DNA of 64,000 bases from Chrysoperla carnea (GCF_905475395.1 NC_058339.1:73002520-73066519), one strand, 5' to 3'; positions 1 to 13,500 are shown, numbered from the stretch's first letter. A program made the numbers and translations. Notes: generated by a model from the sequence alone, not told the origin.

Positions 1-117
1 GCTCGCCGGCTTCACAATTCCTTGGAATGTCCTCGTGTCCCGGTATCCATATCAAATTTACATTCATTTGTACCGCCAGCTCATTTTAGGACGTTTGGCA
101 GTCCTGTGCTGATGATC
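1..117 (-). pseudogene. Decayed non-LTR retrotransposon RNase H fragment
   Basis: Read on the minus strand, this stretch encodes a segment typical of the RNase H domain of jockey- or R1-type non-LTR retrotransposons, with the hallmark residues LIWIPGH followed by a degenerate I-x-x-N-x-x-A block. An in-frame TAA lies about 30 codons upstream of the fragment's end, so it is not functional. The fragment runs off the window edge, and its reverse transcriptase part is not visible. The assignment rests on the WIPGH motif, which is characteristic of this family. The exact clade cannot be decided. Confidence 0.6.
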
Positions 118-1058
118 TGACAATCATGATCAAAACCAGAGATTTTGTAATTAAAATTGATATAGAATATTTAATGTCTTGGAATGTAGTATATCTACAT
201 CAATTTTAACTAAAAAATCTCTGGATTTGGTCAGTATTGTCAGATAATTTCGATCGTAAAGCGGTAGATCCAGAAAAATCGTTAGAATCGCATTTATACT
301 AAAAAACTTCTTAATTTGCTAAAAATCTGCTTCAAAATTATTTAAATTATATTTATTATTAAATTAAAAATATACTATTCCCATACAGGCTTCTTGAAAG
401 GCCAAGTGTCTGATGACCCCGGCCATGAAAATTTCTGAAGACCTTTATCACATTTTTTAAAGTTTTCAGTTGTTCTGAAATGATCGTTAAATCCTATGGC
501 TGGTTCCAGATCCAAAACTGCTAGAATATTTTGTAAATATATTTGTCTGTCTAGGTGTTTGTGGTCCTGATCTATTGGGTGCAGTATATGCTCCGCGTGG
601 TAATATTCAAATTCATTCACCATATTTAGAAGTTTCTGCTTTTAACCCACGTAGTAGGTTCACTTCAACCGCAGGAATAAAGAAAAATGAAAAGAAAAAG
701 TAAGTTTTTTACAATTTTGTTTTGTTTAAAATATCCATTCAAATTTTCCTTGAATTTCGTCCAAAAAATATTTTGTTCGGCGTTCGACAAGCAGAGTGTC
801 CCATCACCCAATACCTTGAATTTTTCAATTTTTGAGGTTTCAATCTATCACCCGACATCTTGAAATTTACAATTCGGCGTCCCGTTCTTTCGAGTGTAGT
901 AAATTTCCTAAAAATCCTCCAAATGTTATCTACTAGAACTCTTTTCTCCCAGATAATCTTGAATAGCTTTACTTCTCCAACGAGCTGTACCCGTCTCCTC
1001 CTCTCCCGTAACTTCTCCTATTTCATGTATTAAACAATAACATTTGCCTTTTTTTTAG
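118..1058. other. Non-coding stretch before the first recognised exon
   Basis: I see no supported exon here. A minus-strand open frame of 82 codons at 375-623 has protein-like composition but matches no family I know, and has no convincing splice context. It may be retroelement debris. The stretch ends in a T-rich splice acceptor (AG at 1057-1058) for the plus-strand gene that follows, so it is probably mostly intron of that gene. Confidence 0.4.
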
Positions 1059-2250
1059 TGATAGCAATACCATGACATCGTTGCGTTCTCGTAAACAGCG
1101 GCAAAATAAAAAAACAAAAGAAGAAATTGAAGATGTCGTGTGGGCACCATGGAAGAGTCATATTCCACCATATTCACCGGATAAATTAATTATACCACTT
1201 CCGGTACCGCATCCATCACATATTGCAGTTATTGTATATAATCGTGATAGCGAAAATCCAATACCATTGGATACGGATCCATCATGCTTAGAAATACTCA
1301 AACGTTTAGAAGAATCTCATGGAATTATTCATTACACAGGTTAGTGATCATTTTTTTAACTTCCGAGTCAATAAAAGGTGTGTTATAAGTTTAACCGCTT
1401 TGTGTGTCTGTCTGTCTGTCTGTGGCAACGTAGCGCCTAAACGAATGAACCGATTTTGATTTTTTTTGTTTCGTTTGAAAGATAATTTAATGGAGAATGT
1501 TCTTAGCTATGTTTCAAGTGTAAGTTTAGGGTTCCGTACCGGGGAAAAACTAAAAAATAAGTATATTTACTTTATTTAGGTACTGACAACAAGCTCAAAT
1601 AGTTCTAGCAGTTTTAGATATATAGTTTTTAAAATATTGCAATTTAAATGCAAAAAAAATGTTCGAAAAAAAAAAAAACTAACAAAAAATGTCTTTGTCG
1701 TTAAATAACTAGAAAAATAATACATTTACAAAAAAAGTTTAGAGGGCAAAAATTTACCTTTAAAGTTTTTTTTTGTAACTTTTTTATTTTTTGAGTTATT
1801 ATTTGAAGCGACTATGTAATTCATCTATCAAGGGGTGAACAGTTCAAAATTTGCCCTTGAAGAAAATTCATTTTTGAATACCATGTATGCTATCTTATTA
1901 GACATGACAGGAAATTTAGTAAATTATTGATTTTGGCAGGTATTGGAAGGTACCGTGGCGGTGGTGATTGTCCTGAAAGTAGTTATGAATCAACCGTCGA
2001 TTCACAAAGTTCAACATCGGAGAGTCCTGGTGGTGATGTTGTAACAAGTGCTGAACCCGCTACACCAGACGAACCAGATCCACCAACGTCCTCCGGTGGT
2101 TATCAATGGACATTAAGTCAATGGGGACCTGGTGCGCGTAAACGTGTTCCGTCTGGTACAGTGCGTGTTGACTTAGCTAGTCCAGAAGATGTCACATTAG
2201 ATACAGACAGTAATCAAGTGGTATTCAATCCTTATGGAACAACTGTATAA
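1059..2250 (+). CDS. 3'-terminal two exons of an unidentified gene (partial)
   Basis: Two exons join cleanly. The first is 1059-1339: an acceptor after a run of T, entered with one base completing a codon, and leaving in phase 1 at a GTTAGT donor. The second is 1940-2250: acceptor GGCAG, stop TAA at 2248-2250. Together they encode about 197 residues of C-terminus. The chain begins with a basic stretch (RSRKQRQNKKTKEE) that would suit a juxtamembrane or nuclear-type segment. A proline-rich part with a D-VVWAPWKSH block follows, then a Ser/Thr/Pro/Glu-rich linker, then a better-ordered end. The last residues are GTTV, which fits a class I PDZ ligand (T-x-V). The 5' exons are outside the window or unrecognised. 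I do not recognise the family; a cytoplasmic tail of a membrane protein is one possibility, but this is inference. The reading frame is intact and codon use resembles unk. Confidence 0.7.
1371..1550 (+). repeat. Interspersed repeat with a TGTC(TGTC)n core (family B)
   Basis: This lies in the intron between the two exons of the first gene. It contains GTGTTATAAGTTTAACCG, a CTGTCTGTCTG run, 'cgcctaaacgaatgaaccga', and further on GGGTTCCGTACC. Related copies lie at 16872-17040 and 44221-44360 on the plus strand and at 39262-39552 on the minus strand. Similar sequences ending in a 'gttccgtacc' block are familiar as dispersed repeats in insects. No coding capacity. Confidence 0.65.
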
Positions 2251-2390
2251 AAACAAATCAACATCTTAACTATATTTCTAAGTATATTTTCATCTCTTTC
2301 TTCTCTCTCTCTATCTCTTTTCTGCTCTTATGGCATGTAGCTAATAACCAATGAATTACAAAATATATTTAAAGACGATACGAGTAATTT

Positions 2391-2396
2391 AATAAA
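2391..2396 (+). promoter_or_regulatory. Candidate poly(A) signal of the first gene
   Basis: An AATAAA hexamer lies 141 bases after the TAA stop, in a T/A-rich context, and is the first canonical hexamer after the stop. The call is positional only. Confidence 0.45.
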
Positions 2397-3095
2397 AACA
2401 AAAAAACAAATTATCTCAAATTTATTCTCAAATTAAGTAAGCGATTTTATTTTTTAATTTTTGGCTAAATTTACGAATTTTCAATTTTTTAATCTCGAAT
2501 ATTTATGTGTTTTTAAATTATTTTCATATATATAGGATTTGTTTTCTGTGTTTCATTAAAATTTACGAAAAAAAACGCATCAATTTTTTTAGAAAATTCA
2601 GCGATCGAAATCGTTGTATATCAATTACATTCAAGAGGGTGAATCTGCTTCTAGACTTGGGTGGGTCATAACAATAGACTATTTTCGTATACTTTCGATG
2701 TCGAAAAAATGGTTGCTATGCACCTCTAGAAAATTATCTCCAAATATGAGATATTAATATTAATAGACAGGTTCTCCTTATAGTTTTCATTTTTATCTCA
2801 ATCCATTATGAAAAAATACATCTTGCGATTTATTGAACGTCTTAATGAGAAATCTAAAAATTATCAATTTGTATAATATATGGGTATACAACTTTTAATG
2901 AGGGTTATTTTCGACATCTAAATAACTTGTGTTTTCTGAAAATTCGCTAATTAAACGCCAAATATTTTCATGAACGACGCATTTTTAATAAAAATTGATT
3001 CCCTTTCGTGAATTATTCAGTTATGAAAGACGAAAACAGATCATATTTTATATACGTTCAGTTTTAAAAATAGTGCCATATTACAATGCCGTTAT

Positions 3096-3204
3096 TCGGT
3101 TTAAAGCCAGGCATTATATTTAAGAGTCGAATTGCAAGCCTCACAAATATCCAGTCGTTCTGAAATCACTATCAATATAATATACGCCTGGCTCTAGACC
3201 GAAC
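3096..3204. repeat. Short inverted-repeat (foldback) element
   Basis: The left arm reads TCGGTTTAAAGCCAGGC and the right arm GCCTGGCTCTAGACCGA. They are imperfect inverses, separated by about 70 bases. This is consistent with a small MITE; no target duplication was resolved. Confidence 0.5.
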
Positions 3205-3718
3205 TGGTTTTATTAAATTTGAAATTGATTAGAATTGCCGAAAAAAAAGAATGAAAAGGCTGTGACTAGAAGAAAAATTCATTTATTTTACCGAATAATC
3301 ACAGAGTGTTTATAAGAAAATTACAATCTTTATATTTAGCTGAAATAATTTCTGTTTTTTTATAAATATTTCGAACTTTTCCTATTTTATAGAAGATTTC
3401 AAACGAATAATCTAACGATTTTAAAGCCTTTTAAAAAAGTCTAAACATCAATAATATAAAATTGAACGTATATTTATCACTCATGGCCAATTTATTCATT
3501 TTTTGAATAGATCTTTCGAATGGGGGCTAAAAAAGGTTGCAGCGTAAAGATCTCAAACTGAAAAGAAACTTAGATTAAATCACAAAAACCAGGTTCAAGT
3601 ATAATCATGAAACGGTGAATGAATTTAAAAATTGCCAATTCGATATCTACCGTTATCGGGAGATCGTTTGAAATTCAATGAGGAAAATATAAAACATAAT
3701 AATATGTTTGATCAAATC

Positions 3719-3993
3719 CTTATGGAATTAAATCTGTTCTGAAACTCTTTTGAAATTCAGGAAAAGAATATGCGAGGAAAAATTTCTCTAAAAAATTCTG
3801 AAAACATTAAATTTAATGACAGAAATAGATTTAATATTTCTTCGGAAAGAGTTTCAATCTATGACCAATTTCTCTCATTAAATGATGGTTAATAATTTAT
3901 TTAATTTCTTCAGATTTTTTCAGAAATAGTTTTACTTCACATATTCTTTTTCTGAATTTCAAAAGAGTTCCAGAACAGATTTATTTCCACAAG
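3719..3993. repeat. Foldback element with arms of about 75 bp
   Basis: The left arm contains AATCTGTTCTGAAACTCTTT and TTCAGGAAAAGAATATG. The right arm contains the inverse (CATATTCTTTTTCTGAA and AAAGAGTTCCAGAACAGATT). A hairpin-forming, non-coding MITE-like element. Confidence 0.6.
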
Positions 3994-4989
3994 AGAATAT
4001 TATTAATTTGTATGAATTTTTTAGTCAGGAAAAAATTTTGAATAATTATATTAAAAATTGGGAACCATCGAGAAATTAATTAATTTTTATGTGCGATCCC
4101 GGTTTAAAAATCTGAAAATTGAATAAATCGGCCCAAATAAATTTCAATTACAATTGTTTTTAAAAATATATTTAGTAACCAAAATCGTTTTTATATATTT
4201 TTTATTAAAAAAAAAAAACATGTTTTTAATATTATTTATATAATATTATAAATATTATATAATATATTATATAAATATTGCGATATATAATTGTAAAAAA
4301 AAAAAAATTATTATTTATACAAATAAATTATTTATATTAATTTTTAAAATATCTAAATAAAATGTTTTGTTTATACACCAGGATTATTCAATGCGTTTTT
4401 TGTATTCAATCATCTTCATCGAGTTCTCATCATCTTCTTACAAAATGGCGTCTGTCATCCAAAGGTTTCGTTCAAAAGGATAATCTATTTTTGTCTTTTG
4501 CAAGGGCTTATTTATTAGATATAGAGTCGGCCGTAATATTTAAAAATGTGTACAATTTTCTTAGCCGACGAATTTTCTTCCAGGGGACCTGGCAATTTTT
4601 TTAATTTTTAAGTTTAAAATAAATATCTGTTGAAAGTGGTATTCAAATAAGAAGATAATTGAATAATAAATGCAAAAATCAATTTGATAAACACCTAGGG
4701 TTGCCATCTCAAAGTTCCAGAAATCGGGAGCTAATGAAATTAACGTAATAATATCACCGAATCATAATATTGTAAGCATGGGCTGGGCGTCGCCAAGGGT
4801 GGGCAGGTATGTGCATCTACCCCCTAGAGATTCACAAAAATGGTCCAAACTTTAAAAAAGTAAATTTCTACTGAATTCAAAATTTCAGTTATCGGGTGGG
4901 TCTAGCATGAAATTAAAATCAATGAAGCTATCTAGAAATTTTCAACTCACCATCTTTTCTAGTTTTTGAGAAAAAGGGAACTAAATTTT

Positions 4990-5350
4990 TGCTCTAATTT
5001 GGAGCCTCACGGGAAAACAAAATTATTTACGAAAAAATATTTCAAAAAAAGTTGTTTACTTTTTTTATGAAACAATTTTTACATTTAAACTTTTGTTCTT
5101 CCTCTTGTTGTTTACTAGTTGTTTCCCATTTATAAACTCAAACACATTTTTTGGGTCTGGAGTACCATATAAAAAAAATTCAGCTCGATATCTCTTTTCG
5201 TTTTTGAGTTATCGTGTTGACGGAGAGACAAATGGAAGGGACTAATAAGGTTTATTTTATGAATATCTATATCAAAAATTTTGTAGAATCAATATTTCGA
5301 AGCGTTACAAACTTAAGATTAAACTTAACAGACTCCAATATATATCATAT
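4990..5350 (+). repeat. Dispersed repeat family A, diverged copy
   Basis: It shares the ordered blocks TTTACGAAAAAATATTTC, AAAGTTGTTTA, CTCGATATCTCTTTTCG, GAGTTATCGTG and GCGTTACAAACTT with the copies at 20505-21127, 48630-49075 and 52317-52857. It is the most diverged of the set and its left boundary is uncertain. Confidence 0.55.
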
Positions 5351-8286
5351 ATAGAGTATAAAAACTAAATCATTTTTAACAAATTTAAGGAAAAGGCCCC
5401 CCATACGATGAAAAGGGAAAAAAAGAATAGTAGAAAAATAATTTTTAAGAGTCCCCACACGAAACACACACAAAAATGCACAGTTCTCACCATTATAAAT
5501 CCGAATTATAGGAACCCTCCAATTTTCTTTAAGATGAAACAAATTGTCAAAAGTCTCTTTATTTACTGAATTCTGGAGAATTTATGTTTATATCGAGAGT
5601 CGGGAGCAACTACACGATTTCTGAAAAATCCCGATCTAACCTGGAGAGGTGGCAACCTTAATTAATACTTTGTTGGCGATATCCGACAAAGCAAGGAGTC
5701 TGCGTCCCTATATCTTAAGCATTGCTCAATGAATGAATATTCATCAATTTATGGAATCTAGGCTCCCTTGAAAGAGGCTCTTGAAATTCGAAAATGGATA
5801 ATCCATTAAATTATCCCGACGATCGTTATTCATAAAAGATTTGCTCAAAGTCCATTGCTCAACTTTTTTTTTTATAAAGCAATGCGTTTTTAAATTATTT
5901 TTCCTGATTTATTTCGTGTGTTTTAAAAAGGTTATGTCTCCGGGTTTCTTATAAAATGTTGATACTTACAATTTACAAATGAGGATACGTTTTATCCTCT
6001 TTGCTTTTGTCTGTTTGTATTTGTCTGGCTTAGCAATAAATTTGCGCGTTAAAAAACGTTCTATCTTTTAATTTTTTTTCGTAAAAAATTTTTATATTTG
6101 AATAAACCTGGTTTGTACAACTTAATCAAAGCTTGGGCAAGTTTTAACAATTAACCTCACACAAAGTTCGTTTAAAAATGGCATAACCCTCTCTTAATAT
6201 TTGGTGAATCGCGTTAATCGTCAAAACTTGTCTAGTAAATTCTTAGTTCTGGATTTTAAATCGATGTACAAACCAAACACAAACACACAAAAATTGTTAT
6301 CAAATTAAAAGAAATTTTATAAAGAAAAATTATATCTTTGAAAGAAAAATCTTATTTTTAAAACGTTTATCTTATTAGCTATTAGAACAATGAGTATACT
6401 GCTCCACAACAAAAATGGCGCAATTTTAATTTTCTCGAAAATTCAAACTGGTAGATCTCGGCGAAAAATGATTGAATCAGAAGGAAATATATTGCATCCG
6501 ATAGTTTGTACTTTTCTAGTTTTTGAATCAATATTTCAAACATTTTTATCATTACTTAATATTTTATGCGCAGGGCTGAAGTGCTGAGAAAATTTATTTA
6601 TTAATTTGATATGAATTTCAAAGCGCACATGGGGTGCAAAAGTATTTATACAAGAAATTGAGTTTGTGTAAATATTGATCTTTATAACCGAGCTTTTAAA
6701 ACCGAGTTATTCGCCGACAAAGTAAAATAGAAAATTTTCAATTGAAACTGTCGTATCTCCTCAAATAATGGTCTACAGAAATAAACCTGTGTAAATATGT
6801 ATATATATATTTTTTAATTTGACTTCTATTTGCAATCTGTAATCACAAAATATAGACAATCTGTAATCACAAAATATAGAGATATTGATTCAAGAACTAG
6901 AAACTACAAATTATCGGATCATATATATTTCATTCAGATCCAGTTATGTTCGCCTAGATTATCTGTTTGAAATTTCAAGAAAATTTAAAATTTTATTTTA
7001 AGTTCGTCAATTTCTTTACGGGGCAGTATATATTCAAGCTTTAAAAAACAAGTTTTTTCCTCCATATTACTGATTAAATTTATGGGCACAAAATTTAAGA
7101 AAATCAAACGGAAGTTGAGTGTTGAAGTTTACTGTCCAAAGTCCCGATAAGCTTAGTAAATCTGAAAATAAGCCGATTTAGTTACGCTTACCTTGTTACT
7201 TAAGTTGCTTCATTTGAGTACTCATAAAGCATTTAAGGAGAAAATTTGAAACTTTTTTTTTTTATAAATTAAAAATTAAGGACGTGGTTTTGCTTAAATT
7301 TGGTATGAAGCTATTGTTTTATCGGACTCAAGTTTTTACGCCAAAGATACTTGTTATGCCAATGATTTTTTATGGTTTTACTCGAAATTTGTAATTTAAA
7401 TTTTCTGAAGCAGTTTTAAAACAGAAATTGAACTAAATTTTTCGGATCAAGTGAAATCTTACAACTCATCGATTATCTTTTCTTCAGGGCGTAGCTAGGT
7501 GAATAAAGGCCCCGATGCATAGAGAAAAAAGCGGGATCCCGCCCATTCTTTCAAGGTAACTTGAACTTATATTGACACATTTAAAGAATGGTCCTCAAAG
7601 TAGGCTTGAGGTTTGCTAGCTTCGGTAACTAGATGGTCCTTCCTAGTAAGCTGGGTACTAGGAAGGGCCTTAAATAGTAGCTGGGTACAATGTCGGGAGT
7701 TAACTTATCTCATTGGCTAGACGAGATAGATATAATCCTTCTAGTTTGGGCTGCTTACCGGTCACAGGCGATTCAATATATACGGGCCACGGGGTACATT
7801 CAACGCTTATATCCCACACAGAGCCACCTAAAATTTTCTAGTATGCCCTATCAACGTCGAGTCGATCGAAATGAAGGAAATCGAAATAAAACAATTGACC
7901 ATCAGACTAGGGGGCACGAACCAGGTATGATATTGTACATAGAAAAAGTTCAGGATAGATTTATTACGGGATCTTTAAAAAAAGACCTAGTGTGTCCTCA
8001 GCTATAATTTGAAAATATAAGTAACGTTACTCAGCAGGTATTTGAGAATTTTTCAGTTCAGATATTTCAAATTATAGTTCCAAATTCTCGTAATTTAAAT
8101 GCGAGTTCAAGAGATTATTGAGCAGATATTTTCATTTCAGTAATATGGATAAAATATTAAAATTTATTCAAGATAGCTATAATGAAAAATAAGTGGAAAT
8201 GTCAATATTATGAAAAATAAAAAATTACTGCTGGCTTTCTAATGTAAAATGCAGAAACTGCAGGGCTTTTCAAAGATTTAAAGTCA

Positions 8287-8597
8287 CAGTCAAAACCTTT
8301 TATAACAACATTGAAGGCAGTGACAAAAAATAAAAAGGCGACATTTTTTGTTTAGTTAAAAATATTCTCTACCAGGGATCATTTTAAGGGTAAAGAAGTG
8401 AACTTGAAGAGGCGCTGCATTTTACTTTATGGTCCCAAGTATTGTCATGGTTATGGTAAACCGAAGACCATTTTTACCTGTTGTTTTATCTGACATTGTT
8501 ATAAACGGTATGTTCACATATCTACTTATATTTTGCTTCAGTAAAGACGTTTGTAATTCGCCGTAATAAGAGATGTCGTTATAAGCAATTTTGACTG
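8287..8597. mobile_element. Pogo/Tigger-like MITE
   Basis: The left end is CAGTCAAAACCTTTTATAAC and the right end is the inverse, GTTATAAGCAATTTTGACTG followed by TA. The termini match those of the element at 22494-23129 and the general Tc1/mariner-pogo pattern (TA target, ends starting CAGT). The interior of about 310 bp has no transposase. Confidence 0.6.
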
Positions 8598-10557
8598 TAC
8601 ATATAAATGGGGTATTTGAAATGAATATTAAAAAATTTATCAAATGCTTGTAAATATTTTAAAATAGAATGACTGAATAATGAATATATTACCTAAATAA
8701 AAATATTGTGTTATTTATTATATTTTATGTTTTATGTATGCCCTTCAATTACAACAGACTCCCACCACTTATTGTAGATCACAGATAATTTTCTTAACAG
8801 GAAAATTTCCTTTCAGAGGGCCTAGAAATTGTCGAAATTTTCCTCTCCAAAATGACGTTGAAGTTGATACCAAATTGATTGAAGTTGACTAAACGCCCTA
8901 TGTGAAAAATAGGTTACTTTTCATTCAATAGCTGATATCTAAAAGGTCGCACAGAAGGAAAAATATACCAGACTCAAGCCAAAGAATTAGGCTAACTGAC
9001 GCCTGCAGTATTGGTTAGGCCAAGAATTTCCTTTTTAATATTTTCCTTCAAAGATTTCAAAACTAGACATTTTAAGCTTAAAAACATTTCTTCTCGATGC
9101 GATTAGTATTAATAAAGTTACAGCCTATCAAAAATCACTTAAAAAATTGGCAAATGAGCAAATGAAGGAGTGAGCGGTTAATTTTGCCTATGAGTGTATT
9201 TTGATGAAATTTAAGAGCCAAACTTTTTTATGTGACACCTATAAAATTTTATGTGTAGGACGAATATAAAAGTGCCACAAAATATATGGGGTGACATTAA
9301 ACTAAAGTATTCTCATCAGATTAAACCAGAAATGCAAATTCGAGTTTCATAGGTGTCAGCTCCTTCTGGGCAACTGGCTAAAAACTATCAATCGTAATCG
9401 CAAGATTACGGTGGAAGTTCAAAAATTATTGAAGTTTTATTAATATAATGATCTGTCGGCATTTCACTATATTCGTTACATGCACTCTATCCCTTATTGA
9501 TTCCTGAGAGTTACAACCTGCCAACTGGCGATAATAATTTGTACTAATTAAAACAATAATTGAACCGCTTCGTCAGTAATTCATATTTAGACCACTAGTT
9601 TACTTACTATTTATCAAAATTTTGAATATTCTTTATTTAAAGTTATGCACAATAATTTCCATCTATGTAACAACATTGCCTATAATATTTAATAAATGAG
9701 AATTATTTATAATAGTTTGGTAAATTTTCTACCTCTGGCATTATATCTCTGTTTTGTACCGAACTATTATCTTAGTTTCTAAAATGTTTCTAATTTACTT
9801 AAAATATAAGAATATTTAGAAACAAGGAAATTTCCAAAGACTATTATTTCTTAAGTTAACTTTTTAATATTTTTTTGTTTAATAAATTTGGTAAAATATT
9901 CCTAAATAATCTCAAGAAACTTGTGCCTTTGAGCAAATGCAACATATTAGGTCCCAACAAGTGCTCAACATGCAAATAATTTTTCTAAAGTTTTATTCTA
10001 AAGTGAATTTCCCTCGCTTTTATTTTGTTTCAAAACAAATGCGCGCTGTTCTTTATTTGTTTATTATTCTTACCACCCCTTACATAATAATTTTAGAATA
10101 CCCCCTTTAATTAATACATGAGTAATAAAATTTAATAATTATTAATGCGTAGTAAATAGAAAGGTAAAATAAATTTTAAAAATTCAAAAAATAAATTCGT
10201 TAAAATAAATTTATATGTTTAAAAATCTGTATGTGTATAATAATATAAATCAAATCAAAGTATATATAATTAGTAATAAATAAGAAACCTTTATCAGTTC
10301 TTATCACGCGAATTAAAATGCAATAATTTATTTATTAATAATAATAATAATAATATAAAAAAAATTAGTAAATATTATAAAATGTAACAGAATACTATAT
10401 GTGAATCGTGAATGCATTGCATATCGCACCAAAACAGAATTGACCTTGGTCATTAGTTTTTAGAGCGATGGTCATGTGATGCAATTTGCATTATTTTTAT
10501 TGGCTATCAACAAAGCGTGCCCTGCGTTCATTTATATGCGCAATAGTTATAAGCAAA

Positions 10558-13500
10558 ATGCCGTCGGAAGCAAAAGCTTTGTTGACAGCTCAAACAGAAA
10601 AACCGAATCATTACTCGTAAGTGTAAACAGTGAATTGTGTATAACTATGTTATATAATTAAAATTCATTTATATTAATAGATTAATCAATTTGTGTTAGA
10701 TAATCGTACGTTATTTTTATAATTTTTGTAGCTATTTAAAAGAATTTCGTGTCGAACAATGCTCACAATTTCTACAACATAAATGTACACAACACAGACC
10801 TTTCACATGTTTTCATTGGCATTTTATGAATCAACGACGTCGAAGACCTGTTAGAAAAAGAGATGGATCCTTTAATTATAGTGCCGATAATTATTGCACT
10901 AAATATGATGAAACTACAGGTCTTTGTCCGGATGGAGACGAGTAAGTGTTTACATTTTATTATTTACATAGTGTCATTATACATTTTTTATCTTATTTGC
11001 TATAAATATTGAATTGATTTGATAAATTTATTAAATTTGCATGTTATTTCATAATTATTATTCATAAATTTATTAAAAATATTTAATCAGTACCTACCTA
11101 ATACCTAAAGTATATACAATCATGGTTGACATTTATCCAAACAAAATAGTAGTAACAAGTAAGAGGCGCCAAAATACGATATTCATTTCTTTCATTCAAA
11201 CATCAAACATCTATGATTGTATACATCTTTTGTTATTATGCATTTAAATATAATACTCAATTGTTTTTTTTTTTTATACTTATTATGTAAAAAATTTTAA
11301 AATATGTTTTTTTTTGTTTTGTTTGCTATTAGATGAAATATATAAAAATTTGCTCTTGTTAAAAAAAATGTTAAAATTATTTTTTAAAAAGTTATTAAAT
11401 TTTTGAAAATTTTAGGGAAATCTGGAATATAAATGGTAGAAAATTGAAATTAATTATGCTCAAGCATATTTTTGACTCTTATTTAAAGTTATAGTGCTTT
11501 AAGTATCTCTGTGTCACAAAAAATGCTACATTTTAGTATATATTAAAATGTAAATCCGTGCGATTTTTGTGACACAGAGGTACTTTCAATTCTCACTTTT
11601 TGCGAGATGCACATAAAAATTTTCATGAAAATGTGTTACCCATCTAAATGCGTAAAACTCATTTTCGATCTCAGAATGCTACTCCCTTTTCGCTGTGAAA
11701 AAAACAGACACTTTTTGTGTTTAACATCTTCCACCGCATCACAGTCTGACGCTCTCGGCAGTTCTTGTTGATTCTTCCTCTATGAGACAGTCACTGGAAA
11801 CAGTGAACGTAGCTATTGTATCGAATCGTTTATTCTCGAGGCGAAGCTCTCAAAATGGAGAACGAAGGCCGTGTAGCTGCCGAGGCTATGTAATGGTCTC
11901 ACGGAGCATTTCCACCGCGAATGATAATATGAAAAAAAAAACCTCGCGATCACAGTAAAGACATGACCAGCCGCACTGCACCGTTTTTGTGCCTGTTAAC
12001 AGATGGTGTTGTTTTCCTTTCTGCCTTACCTTGTTCCTGTGAATGGGCCGCTTGGAGCTTTACCGCTCATTGCAGTTGCTTGTTCAATCATTGCTTTTTA
12101 TCCGCCTTCTTTGTGCGCTTCATCTTTAGCTTTAAACTTGAGTGCCTTTTTGAAGTTAAGACTTTATCTGTTGATCGGTCTTGCGACGTTCTTAAGAGTT
12201 TAGATGAAGCATCTGATGTTAGAGGTGTATTGTTTCCAGTTTCCTCCAACTCGGGGGAATTCACCTCAGAATTTGACCTAAGAGTTAAACGAGATTTCTT
12301 TAAAGAGACTTCTCATCCTCGCGTGCCTGGTGATTAAGGTAAGCACTTCTATTCTCTTGAACATCTGCAATACATGACTACTGCAAAGACAAGAATGCGA
12401 ATGCGAGGTGTTGATAGTACATATTTATACTCTGTAACTCGAATTTCATAAAGCAGACTCCGTAAGGCGAAGTTAGTAAAATATAATGACGTAGTAGTTA
12501 ATAATCATGTCTTTCTACGTCGAAACTTTTGCAAAGTTTTTTAATTCTATAAAGAAAAACTAACTTTTTATTGACGTATTTGTTCTGATCGACCTATTGA
12601 TTTTTGAGATATAATAACGCAAAGTTAAGCTATTTTATAGTTGAACAGAAACAACTATAGTAGAGTTATGTAAACAACTGAACACACAGTGAGTATTGTG
12701 TGTATGAACCTTTCGCTAGTACTTCATTAGACTAAAATTATAGCTCACTACAAGCTCATATACTCTTACCGCGCATATATACTAAAACTTTTTAACAATA
12801 TTGTAGCAAGACAGCTACCTTAAATATTAATAGTAAATATGTGATACTAATAATATGAATTTGTTTTACAGGTGTCAATTTTTACATCGCACTGCCGGTG
12901 ACACTGAACGTCGATATCACTTAAGATATTATAAAACATGTATGTGTGTTCACGATACAGATTCACGTGGCTATTGCGCTAAAAATGGTTTACATTGTGC
13001 ATTCGCACACGGCAGTCATGATTTACGACCACCCGTCTATGATTTAAAAGAAATACAAGCATTAGAGAATGCCGAAGCTGAGGGTAGTTCTGCAAATGGA
13101 CCAAATGCATTAGATAAAGAACGTAATTTAATGAATGAAGATCCAAAATGGCAGGGTTAGTATTCCTTAAAATATCTTCAATTTTATCATTTTATAATTC
13201 ATAACATTTTATTAAAGGATCTCACAGGCTAATGCGAAATATTTGTTGTCTAATAATCAATTATTAAATCGTTGAAAAGATTCATAGTTCCATTTTAATA
13301 ATACATCCCTTAAAAGGGTTAATTTAAATTTGTTTTATAACTCTTTGACAATTCTAAGAAAATATTCTTAAAGAACAGGAAAATTCCAATAAAAATCTCC
13401 CACTCTTGAAAGTCTAACTCCATTATTTATAATTTTAATATATGCCGCTGAAAGTAGATCAAATTTCTCTAATTTTTCAACAAGTTAGGTAATTGTTAAT

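Larger units (their letters stand above)
2251..10557. other. Non-coding region between the first gene and unk
   Basis: About 8.3 kb of AT-rich DNA with no open frame that looks conserved. It contains the inverted-repeat elements listed separately at 3096-3204, 3719-3993, 4990-5350 and 8287-8597, an AT palindrome near 4229-4290, and an (AAT)n microsatellite around 10335-10356. The unk promoter and any 5' UTR exon must lie somewhere here or in the last few hundred bases, but no distinct core promoter can be pointed to. Confidence 0.55.

Noticed and set aside
375-623. Minus-strand 82-codon frame with protein-like composition
   Set aside because: No family recognised, no splice or start context, and it lies between retroelement debris and an intron. 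Kept only as a remark, not as a gene.
4229-4290. AT palindrome that could look like a terminator or origin
   Set aside because: Simple (TATAAT)n-like sequence in a eukaryotic intergenic region; no functional reading supported.
4362-4604. Plus-strand 80-codon frame in AT-rich DNA
   Set aside because: Low-complexity Ser/His/Phe-rich chance frame without neighbours or motifs.
7690-8007. Plus-strand 105-codon frame
   Set aside because: No conserved motif or codon bias and no splice partners; probably chance or very old repeat debris.
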